Source: Eustoma russellianum (Eukaryota; Streptophyta; Magnoliopsida; Gentianales; Gentianaceae). From it: 64,000 nt of DNA. The notes below the pieces were generated by a model. The model did not search any database. It had not been told where the DNA came from and was given only the letters and a program-made list of their open reading frames with translations. The stretch's first letter is position 1, and every line of letters starts with the position of its first letter. Positions 55,940 to 64,000 of the stretch are shown here, piece after piece. The DNA is taken from contig AP025048.1 of assembly GCA_036186865.1 (NCBI GenBank), positions 23,890,273-23,954,272 of the forward strand. The letters run 5' to 3'. The position numbers and the translations under genes are program-made.

Positions 55940-58900
55940 TATAGGATCTGCAAGGCATCACTAGAAGGGGGGGTTGAATAGGTGGTGCGGAAAGTGTGGT
56001 TTTTAAAATTTGTTTAAACCTAAACAATTCAACTTCTGAAAACAGATTCTGTTTTCAGGACCAGTTTTAAAACGTTTTTAAAACCAGGTTATAGGTCTCT
56101 AAAAATTCTGAATTTTTGAGAGAACTTAGCCTCAGATGTTATGAGGGTCCCCTAAAAATTTCAAATTAAAATTCAACCTTTAACCCCTTCAAAAACCGTT
56201 GGTAATCAGATTGCTCGAATCTGCCAGAAACGGTAGACGGTTTTGAAAAATTTATTCCTATTTGTGGGTAAGTCCAAATGCTCTGAAAATTTAAAACTCC
56301 TTATATAATATATTTCAGTGGGTTGAAACAGTTTTGCAAAATTCTTTTGGGAAGTAGGTCAATTACAACCAAAGTCTTAACCTTTGCAAATCTGAAAATC
56401 AAACTGCCCTAGTTTCAGAACTTTTGATGTTTGATCGACTTATACTTATCCAAAAGGGTTGAAACTTATGCCAAATTAACCCTAGAACGTGTGGCTATGT
56501 TTCTGAAAATTTTTGTGATTTTTGAAATTCGTTTATTATTTTTATGAACGCCAACAAAAAGAGTAAACTGTGCAGTAACAGAAAGTAAATGCTGAAAGTA
56601 AATGACACCAAAAATTTTATACTGGTTCGGTTATCAACAACCTACTCCAGTCTTCAAAGAACACCTTCCTTGGTTCACACTAATCACACAACTCAAAAAC
56701 ACCTTACCACAGGGTTGATGGAGTTATACACCAACTCTAACCCTTTACAAACCTTGTACGAAGAATACAATTCGCACGAACACCACCACCTAGCAAGAAT
56801 GAAGATTGATCACACCTTGATCAATCTTTTACAAAGATATGGAATATGTGGTGGTCTATATCAAGCCTATTCAAGATTGAAAGATATGAATACAATAGGC
56901 TTTCAAGAAGAAAGAAAGAAAGAGAGTGTAGAAGAAGGCTAGAACACTTTTGATCTTTGAACTTTTGCAACTCTTGTTCTTGTCTTGTTTTTGCTCATCT
57001 TCTTTCCTTTTAAGCACATTGCAGCCGTCCCTCTTGGTGTCATTCCCTCTTGAAAATTGTCTTCTAAGTCCTTGGGAGGATGTAAGACATCATTGTGACA
57101 ATGTCTTGCTTACTTGGCATCTTCTTATTGGATGATCATTTAAGCTTCGCTTACTTGGCACCTTCTTATTGGATGGATGTTGTCATCATTGATGACTTGG
57201 AAAAATCTGAGAATTTCACTTAAAAATGTGCCAAAAATCATCATAAAATAACTTTCATAAATCATAAGATATATCACATAAATTGCAAGACAAAAATCCT
57301 TCCCAACTAAGGCATAATTTCGACCATTATGTCATATTGACATGCTGAATTTTCAGCATATGCATCATTCAATTTTATTCAAAATAATGCCAAATTTTCT
57401 TTGATTTTTTTCTTTATAAAATGAATCACCAAGTTATGGTAAGTATTGCTATCACATGAGAAATGAACTTGGACACTTTCAAGCTCCTAAATTCGGCCAC
57501 CATGTCTTCACACATGCTGAAAAATTTCAGCATGTGTGATATGTGGAATATCACACTTTTATTGATTTAAATAATATTCAAATCATTTCCATTTCTTCTT
57601 CCAATCAATCACACAATAAAAGATGATGAAATATGTCACAATAATGTCAAGAATTCGGCCAGCTTGTTGTAGCATGCTGAAATTTTCAGCATGTGATATA
57701 AAAGAGACAAATTTTGAATTCTTACCATTTGTAGCTTCTCTCTTCAATGCACCAACATTTTATGATTGATCCTTGACCAATCAATATGCCAACAAGGCTC
57801 CAAATAAGCTCCATATCAGCTGTAGGTGGCGTTGGAAATGCTTGTGTATGTGCTGAAATTTATTTTTGCTAACTTTGTAAAATAATGCATATTTAAAAAT
57901 ACACACATGTTATATTCCAATCAGCCCTTAATTTAATTTTCTAGAACACTTTAAGATGTATATCATATGTAAAAAGTGTCTAGAATACGTGTCACATGAT
58001 TTAACAAAAACGTTCCATGTGTTATGTGCGTAGAAAACCGAATTTTCGATATTTATCGATTACCCGATTTTTCTCTAATTTAAATTCCAACTTTTGCACA
58101 TGCTATATATATTATGTTATACATAATATATATGATATATACTTTAAATCTCAGCACTTGGCTGGTCTAAAGTGGTACCATTAACATGTGACAAAATTAA
58201 ACTTGAATTCTTCACATTTTGGCCTTAATGTGGGGTGATTTGTGTGTGCCAACATGGAAAGTATTTTTGGCTGAATTTTCTGTCATGTGCACGAAATTTT
58301 CATCCATTTCTGAAGTATAGGGGCTGGCCATTTATTTATGGCAAGTACGTGACACGTCGGCGAAGTTTTGGTATTCGCCCGATACGACAAATTTCGGTTT
58401 AGAACCTTTTATCGTGTCGTATTTAATTTGTCATCACCATATCTTATATCATATGATATAAGACCTGAATATGCTCATAAATATGAGTTAAGTATAGTGG
58501 TGTGACGTTAATGTACGTACGTAAAATATATAACGTGTCGGTAGTACGTTGGAATACATGTGTATGTGCCTTTTCTTAAAAAATCTGAAAATATATGTAA
58601 TATATGTATATGTTGCGTGTATAATTAAGAGGGGAGGAGGAGAAAACTTTCCTTCCTTAGCTTTGTTGCCTTTGTGCCTTTTCCAAATGTGGCTTCCTTT
58701 AATGAACTAGTTAGTTTAATAAACTAAGTACTTCACTAGTTTAGTTCATTAATGGTGGCACCTGAAAATAGTATAAACACAACAAATGTTTGCCATATGA
58801 TGTAAGCTTTAACGCTTCATGGCTCGGTAGTACGGCAACATAATATATAAGCTAAATAAGGCAAGTAACAGCAAAGTATCATGTATACATGTACACGTTT

Positions 58901-58990
58901 GTTTATATCGTGCACGTTTTATCTTATGCTCGTTTTTGTGCACATTTAAATCATGTATTTGAAAATCACTCAAACCCCTTTTTCTCTACA
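55940..58990 (-). repeat. 5' LTR of element G
   Basis: 3051 bases; its inner terminus is mutated from TG to TA on the plus strand. Hairpin modules at 57341-57360, 57511-57537 and 57671-57695. Confidence 0.93.
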
Positions 58991-58995
58991 AAAAA

Positions 58996-59575
58996 ATTAT
59001 TCTCATAAAATCAAGTTTGGGTCTATATTAGATGCTTTGGGCATGTCATGCTTCGAGCATTTTGAGTATCCATGCTTCAGCCATGTCAATTATTCATGCT
59101 TTGGACATGTCAACTGTTTATGCTTCGGGTATATTAATTGTTTATTCTTAAGGCTTCAAGTCACATATCATTCTTTTCTAGCTTCAAACTAAATCTATAC
59201 TTCAGGCTAGATTATTTCATTTATGAGTATTTCTAATATAAGATATAATAGAAATGCAAAAGAGGAACAAAACATAAATCTGAAAAAAAATTCCGATAGG
59301 AAAAACTCTTTCAGAAACGCACTGATTAGACCAACCAAGATATCTCAAAAACACATCTTCCCCATTCAAAACATACTTCTATGTGTCAGGAACCATTTGT
59401 CAAAATTTGGTGATGATCTAATGGTGGACAACTTAGAAAATGCAATTCTCCCAGATCTACGTAGAACTGTCCAACACCTCCGAAAATTCAATATTGTTCT
59501 GCTTCTTTCTCTTGTGTCTCTTACACTTTTCTTGCTTTTTTGTATTTGTTTCTTAGAACAATTATGTTGATAACG
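58996..59575 (-). other. Element E leader
   Basis: Non-coding sequence between G and the right LTR of E, with repeated ATGCTT(T/C)GG.CATGTCA words (59031-59135, about 30-base periodicity). The plus-strand frame at 59223-59570 shows no recognisable feature and is not called. Confidence 0.6.
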
Positions 59576-59833
59576 TATTATAATTTCAATAATGCAATAT
59601 AGAAAATATGGAAGAAAAGAGAAGACAAGAAGTAGAGAATAAAAGAATATATTCTTCATTATTCAAATGTGTGTAAACATGTCCAACACAGTGTTCTATT
59701 TATAGGACTTTGGGAATGAGAGTACATTAAATTGGCTACACCCTTTGTTGTTATCTAGCAAACATTTAGATTGGTATAATTTTTGTAGTTTTCAAGAACA
59801 CCTTTGGACATTCACAATATAATATTCATAACA
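59576..59833 (-). repeat. 5' LTR of element E
   Basis: 258 bases, partner of 32566-32823. Minus-strand TATAAATA at 59697-59704. Target flank ATTAC follows (59834-59838). Confidence 0.85.
59697..59704 (-). promoter_or_regulatory. TATA box of E 5' LTR
   Basis: TATAAATA on the minus strand, conserved in both LTRs (32686-32693). Confidence 0.6.
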
Positions 59834-60374
59834 ATTACCAATATTTTGGGGAAAAAATAATCAAAGTGACAACTTCTTTATTATCACTTTCAAACTGCAT
59901 TTAGTGTCTAAAGGTAGTCCATTTAGCAGTAGAGAACAATCTTGTTTTTGAATTTATTTTTTATTTTATTATTATAATTTTTTATTTATAAGTAGAGAAC
60001 ATTACCTGGCTAGGTGGTTGTCAAAAAAAAATATCTTGGTAGCTTTTTTCAGCCTTAGCTTTAAAGCTATCCAAAGTCTGATGTAATTGTACCAATTATG
60101 GCATAGCATGATTTCGTTTGAGTAAAAGACGTAATTTTCAACTCCACTAGAAGTCAATAGCATGTGATACCGCTCGAATGGGATGGAGAATCTCAACAAA
60201 CAATTTGGGGCACAAATTTTAAATTACTCTAAAAATAACTGTATCATTGTAATGGCCATTATATAAGCAATCAGTGATGGTCATGTACTGTCTTATCTAA
60301 TTGACTCACTAAATTGGTTTCGCTTCTTATATTATGAAGTGGTAGTTGATCGACATAGCTTGACACATCATTAT
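59834..60374. other. Intergenic sequence, nothing recognised
   Basis: AT-rich host sequence to the right of E. No gene or repeat supported. Confidence 0.5.
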
Positions 60375-60497
60375 GGGTCATCGGAAAACAACCTATGTGT
60401 GTTTCTAACAATGGATAGAGTTGCGTACATCCGTCCCTGCATACCCTGCCAAAGGCAGGAGCCTCTATGTATGACAATGCGGTAATGTTGTTGTTAT
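60375..60497 (+). mobile_element. SINE-like 3' fragment
   Basis: GGTCATCGGAAAACAACCT, TTGCGTACATCCGTCCC and CCCTGCC..GGCAGGAGCCTC, ending ATGTTGTTGTTAT. This order and the (TTG)n tail match, from memory, a common plant tRNA-derived SINE body. The Pol III promoter head is not visible, so it is 5'-truncated or decayed. Confidence 0.55.
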
Positions 60498-61309
60498 CTA
60501 ATTGACATGGTATTTTTATATGTATCTCTCAATTTATTATTCGTTATGGAATTATTATTAAATTAACACGAACGTAATCACGGAACACCGTAATTTTAGT
60601 ATGAATTTGGGGTGTTCATTTGGTTTGTTTTGGTACTACTTGACGTATATGATTCGAGACAATTTTTAATCAGTGACCAAAAATCCAATTTTTTTTTAAA
60701 TCTATAGGAACCAAACTAAATTTACCTCGGTTCAATTGAGTTGGATAAATTCACACACAGACACACATATGCATCCATGTTTGTGTACATAGCTAGGTAA
60801 ATTTCATGTGTGTGTAAATGCGTTCAAATCGTAAAAATGCCTCAGCATTTTAGTGATCCTTTTGTATTTAACGTTTGTTATAATGTTAAGCAGTAAATCT
60901 GTGGTTCAGCCATAATTTTAATGTTTCATTTGTCTCACTTAGGGTACTTTTATCTATAAGATTTTCTCAAATATTATTCATTTCTCATCAAACACATTCT
61001 AATTTGTGTTTTTCTTCTAAAATTACTCTTATCAACAGCCTACAAAACAATTTATTAATCATAACCAATGGAGCAAAATGCCAAACGAAAAGGTATGATC
61101 GTTTTAATGATTCTATCACACATTATATGATATCCCAAAAGTAATTTAGATATTTTAAAATCGAATACCGAAAATGAGGGGGAAAGAATATATCGTCACG
61201 AAGACTTAAGGAACTTAAAACAAAAATTGTACCACCACTTCTCATGACAAAATTATCCACAAAATCTTTGGAAACAATCACTTTCCTGTATTACGAAGAA
61301 ATCATGAAT
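60498..61309. other. Intergenic sequence, nothing recognised
   Basis: AT-rich. Contains a short CA-rich stretch (60750-60770). No gene supported. Confidence 0.5.
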
Positions 61310-61570
61310 GTGTCAGAGCATAGTTTAGTTGGTACTCGGTTTGGAGATTGCCAACAAGAGATCATGAGTTCCAATCCAGAGATACGCACAGTGTAGGTGT
61401 TCCTCTGCTGCCAGGCCAAAGGCCTGGTTTATAGGGGGCACCTTGTGTGGGTAACTGTGTAAGATCTCACCCAATCTAAAAGGCCGCTGGACTCATGATT
61501 TACATCATCCACGTAGTTCCTTGGGGCTGAAGCAATTGAGCCCTTTGGGTTGGAGTTCAACCTTTTGCCA
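61310..61570 (+). mobile_element. tRNA-derived SINE-like repeat
   Basis: Pol III-type boxes: A-box-like TAGTTTAGTTGG (61321-61332) and B-box-like GAGTTCCAATCC (61366-61377), spaced as in a tRNA with a variable arm. The body includes palindromic CCAGGCCAAAGGCCTGG (61412-61428). The 3' boundary is uncertain and no clear target duplication was found. Confidence 0.55.
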
Positions 61571-61622
61571 ACAAGAAAGCATGAGTTCAGAAATTTCAAT
61601 TCCAAGCCAAAAGAAAAGAGAA

Positions 61623-61643
61623 CCCCCCCCCCCCCCCCCCCCC
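61623..61643. repeat. Poly-C run upstream of the b561/DOMON gene
   Basis: 21 consecutive C, a rare homopolymer in this AT-rich region. Length is likely variable and prone to sequencing error. Confidence 0.9.
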
Positions 61644-61644
61644 T

Positions 61645-61772
61645 CATGATTCACTCACCAATACTAGTGCACTATAACCACTAAATTTAAAGAAAAAAGA
61701 GCTTCCCCCATGATTCACTCACCAACACTAGTGCACTATAACTACCAAATTCATTTCTTTTTCTCAGACAGG
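61645..61772. repeat. 64-base tandem duplication in the gene's upstream region
   Basis: CATGATTCACTCACCAA.ACTAGTGCACTATAAC at 61645 recurs at 61709. The two copies differ at a few positions. The second unit ends about 100-160 bases before the ATG, so it probably lies in the proximal promoter. Confidence 0.8.
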
Positions 61773-61868
61773 CCAGCAAACACCACCAGCACAAAACATA
61801 TGTATATCACCAGAACCTTCTCTGTCTTTCAATATTTCCACTAGTTGCCGCAATCCAATTCCACCACA

Positions 61869-63068
61869 ATGCTATTTTGGCTCTTATTTCTACTCTCAAA
61901 CTCCCATGGAGTGGTTTCCTCACAATGTACCACCACAACCTCCACAAAGACCTTTGAAAAATGCATGACTTTACACTCTCAAGATGCTTCCATTGCTTGG
62001 ACATATCATCCACATAATTCTACTCTTGATGTTGCATTTTTTGGAAGTTTTATTTCTCCTTCAGGTTGGGTAGGGTGGGGCATTAACCCTACCTCGGCCG
62101 AAATGACCGGCACGCGTGCCTTAATCGCCTTCCCAGATCCAAACTCTGGTCAGTTAGTCCTTCTCCCTTACATTATTGATCCCACAGTAAAACTTCAGAA
62201 GACCCTTCTTCTTTCTCGTCCCCTCGATATTCACCTTCTCTCTTCCTCCGCCACACTATATGGTGGCCGTATGGCCACCGTGCATGACGGCGCAACTATA
62301 CAAATTTATGCCACAATCAAACTTGTACCAAATAAAACAAAAATCCATTATGTATGGAACAGAGGATTGTATGTTCAAGGCTATTCTCCTACTATTCATC
62401 CCACTACCGTTAATGATCTTTCATCCACAGCGACAATTGACATCCTTTCTGGCATTACAGCGAAGGGACACACCAATTTGAACACACTGAAACTTGTTCA
62501 TGGTGTTATAAACGCATTGTCATGGGGGATTTTGCTACCGATTGGGGTGGTCACGGCGCGATATCTTCGACACATTCAAGCATTGGGGCCTGTATGGTTT
62601 TATGCCCATGCTGGGATACAAATGGTTGCAATATTCACAGGGACAGTGGGATTCGCCATTGGCATCGGACTCGGCCAACTTTCACCAGGAAAGGTGTATG
62701 GACTCCATAGGAAACTTGGGTTTGCAGTGTTCTGTTTAGGGTGGCTTCAAACTTTGGCCCTTTTATTTAGGCCAAGAACTACAAACAAGTTTAGAAAATA
62801 TTGGAAATCATACCACCATTTTGTTGGATATGCTTGTGTTACATTGGCTTTGGTGAACGTGTTTCAAGGATTTGATGTTATGGGAGCAAGCAGGTCTTAT
62901 GTAAAATTGGCATTTTGCTTATGCCTTTCTACTTTGATTGGAAGTTGTGTGGCACTGGAAGTGAATAGTTGGGTTATTTTCTGTAGGAAATCCAAAGAGG
63001 AAAAATTGAGAAGGGAAGGATTGATTAGTGGGGTTTCTGACAAGGGAAGTGGATCAAGTAGAGGATGA
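61869..63068 (+). CDS. Cytochrome b561 and DOMON domain-containing protein
   Basis: 399 codons in one uninterrupted exon; ATG at 61869 chosen because it opens a signal peptide (MLFWLLFLLSNSHGVVSSQ). A DOMON domain follows (about 20-165: DASIAWTYHPHNSTLDVAFF, GWVGWGINPTSAEMTGTRAL with a candidate heme-ligand Met79, HYVWNRG). After a linker comes a five-to-six-helix b561 core (about 195-375) with the expected histidines: H211 (LVHG), H247 (FYAHAG), H280 (GLHRKLG) and H316/H317 (SYHHFVGY). The tail is basic and cytosolic. The family carries electrons across the plasma membrane, with ascorbate as usual donor; apoplastic acceptors are debated. Length and layout are normal for plants, so it looks functional. 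It is the only complete host gene in the window. Confidence 0.93.
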   Translation: MLFWLLFLLSNSHGVVSSQCTTTTSTKTFEKCMTLHSQDASIAWTYHPHNSTLDVAFFGSFISPSGWVGWGINPTSAEMTGTRALIAFPDPNSGQLVLLPYIIDPTVKLQKTLLLSRPLDIHLLSSSATLYGGRMATVHDGATIQIYATIKLVPNKTKIHYVWNRGLYVQGYSPTIHPTTVNDLSSTATIDILSGITAKGHTNLNTLKLVHGVINALSWGILLPIGVVTARYLRHIQALGPVWFYAHAGIQMVAIFTGTVGFAIGIGLGQLSPGKVYGLHRKLGFAVFCLGWLQTLALLFRPRTTNKFRKYWKSYHHFVGYACVTLALVNVFQGFDVMGASRSYVKLAFCLCLSTLIGSCVALEVNSWVIFCRKSKEEKLRREGLISGVSDKGSGSSRG

Positions 63069-63077
63069 AATCAACGA

Positions 63078-63109
63078 CCCCCCCCCCCCCCCCCCCAAAA
63101 AAAAAAAAA
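63078..63109. repeat. Poly-C/poly-A run just after the gene
   Basis: 19 C followed by 13 A, starting 10 bases after the stop codon and thus in the 3' UTR. A C homopolymer also lies upstream of this gene. Confidence 0.9.
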
Positions 63110-63692
63110 TGAAGCAAATATTAAGTGTTTATTTTTATTTTATTCTGCAGGAAGTCTTTTTTTTCTTTTTGACCGGAGAAAGTACGATTTTCTTCTATTT
63201 ATCCGTGGTGTGTATTTCTTTTGATCTGTTGTGTTGTCCTCGTATTTTCCAAATAATCAAATGAAGTGCAATTTGCCGGAAAAAATGCAAAGAAAAAAGA
63301 ATCAAGTGAAGGGCAAATCTCAGAACGATTACGATCAAGTTTACATATCATTCTTGGAAAATTGAAGCTAATGCGTTAGCACGATTTGCAGATAAAGAAT
63401 ACCATCTACGAGTGATGAATCAGTTAGCAAAGAAAATATTAATTAATTATAATTTATTTGGTATACAAACATTGCTTGTGATTGCTTCATCATTTAAACC
63501 ATTGCTTATAGACATACACATTTACCAACTTAAGCTTTCACTCATTTATTCTCTCTTATATTTTCTTAACAAATGAAAGAAACAAATTTTCTACAAAATA
63601 AGCGTATTATAAGATTAAATGTAGTACCATATTGAAGACTTAATATTATTCATGGATAACTTTTTATACTAAAATTTATTAGATCAGATGAT
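63110..63692. other. Intergenic sequence between convergent genes
   Basis: AT-rich; would hold the 3' UTRs of the b561/DOMON gene and of the minus-strand gene to the right. No other feature seen. Confidence 0.5.
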
Positions 63693-64000
63693 TTAAATCA
63701 AATGAAGCAAAACAATCAATTCGAAGACCACTGAAAGGATAATTTGTGTAATTTGAACACCACGTATAACCTTCAATACTTGGCTTGGCTGAAAAAGAAA
63801 AAACATATTGATTAATCAATTTTCTGAGAAAAAAGGGAAAGTTTCGGATTTCACTATGATTAACATATCTTTGCGCCAGGAGGTTAGAATCCGATTCCAT
63901 CAACGTAGCGACCCGTTCCAAACCTTCACATTTGAAACGACTCATCCGTCGTATTCCGTTAATAAAAATACAAGACGTCGATACAAATCAATTACATGTT
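63693..64000 (-). CDS. 3' end of an unidentified gene with one predicted intron
   Basis: Minus strand: exon to 63865 (IRRMSRFKCEGLERVATLM, ESDSNLLAQRY), intron 63864-63789 (76 bases; GTTAAT donor, TTTTTTCTTTTTCAG acceptor), then exon 63788-63693 (PSQVLKVIRGVQITQI, ILSVVFELIVLLHLI, stop). The junction is phase 0. The frame is open to the window edge upstream, so the start may lie outside; ATG at 63945 is an alternative. The C-terminus is strongly hydrophobic, like a tail membrane segment. Without splicing the frame reads through as a less protein-like 88-residue product. I do not recognise the family. Confidence 0.45.

Larger units (their letters stand above)
51615..58990 (-). mobile_element. 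Internally deleted SIRE-type element G
   Basis: Two 3.05 kb LTRs (TG/TA...CTCTACA) flank only 1278 bases of internal sequence. Target duplication AAAAA (51610-51614 and 58991-58995). The primer site, a gag-derived frame and polypurine tracts remain; protease, integrase, RT and RNase H are entirely missing. The LTRs are about 97% identical by eye. This is a large-LTR, non-autonomous derivative of the same family as the LTR at 1-2823. Confidence 0.93.
32566..59833 (-). mobile_element. Old Copia element E, expanded by three nested insertions
   Basis: Matching 258-base terminal repeats (32566-32823 and 59576-59833) end ATTCATAACA and are flanked by ATTAT / ATTAC. Between them, in order on the minus strand: gag with zinc knuckle, protease and integrase pieces, RT, RNase H and a purine tract (AAGAGGAG at 32824-32831). 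Removing F, the F-family solo LTR and G leaves about 6.1 kb. Coding is heavily decayed. Next to the 5' LTR the sequence reads CGTTATCA rather than TGGTATCAGAG, so priming differed from the other elements. Lineage within Copia not resolved. Confidence 0.88.

Noticed and set aside
59223..59570. 115-codon plus-strand frame with a hydrophobic C-terminus
   Set aside because: Antisense to the leader of E, directly beside its LTR. The frame at 59366-59659 on the other strand is equally long, and neither has recognised motifs.

Overview
This is a retrotransposon-dominated stretch of an AT-rich flowering-plant nuclear genome, probably a eudicot. The evidence is the nesting of long plant-type Copia (SIRE and other lineages) and Ty3-gypsy elements, primer sites matching plant initiator tRNA-Met, SINE-like repeats, and one clear plant host gene: a cytochrome b561/DOMON protein at 61869-63068. 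No rRNA, CRISPR or bacterial-type features are seen.

Layout, left to right. (1) 1-13690 holds an old minus-strand SIRE-like Copia pol ('C'). It is interrupted by a SIRE-type LTR cut by the window edge (1-2823) and by an 8.5 kb Copia element ('A', 3374-11879, minus strand, target duplication ATGAT). (2) 13691-15105 is a gap with a possible LTR remnant of C and an unidentified non-transposon-like reading frame broken by one stop (14319-14690, minus). (3) 15106-31361 is a Ty3-gypsy element ('D', minus). Its long leader is split by a young, 3'-deleted Copia element ('B', 21450-28923, plus, target duplication AATGA) of the same family as A. (4) 31362-32565 is a gap with a decayed coiled-coil reading frame. 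(5) 32566-59833 is one decayed 6.1 kb Copia element ('E', minus, 258-base LTRs, duplication ATTAT/ATTAC). It is blown up to 27 kb by three SIRE insertions: full-length 'F' (35190-46160, plus), a solo LTR of the F family (46491-49266, duplication CGATG) and an internally deleted element 'G' (51615-58990, minus, duplication AAAAA). (6) 59834-64000 is gene territory: two SINE-like repeats, the single-exon cytochrome b561/DOMON gene flanked by C homopolymers, and the 3' end of an unidentified minus-strand gene with one predicted intron.

Insertion order can be read from the nesting: C and E are oldest, then F, the solo LTR and A, then G and D, with B the youngest or nearly so (about 7 differences over about 870 aligned LTR bases). 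All Gag-Pol frames except B gag-PR-INT, D gag and the short G frame carry stops or frameshifts, so mobility in the window would need proteins supplied by other copies.

The most unusual signals are in non-coding parts of the elements: repeated near-perfect hairpins in the G-family LTRs, clusters of CGATCGATCG palindromes in the F-family LTRs, multiplied polypurine tracts, and a D pol frame that runs through its polypurine tract into the LTR.
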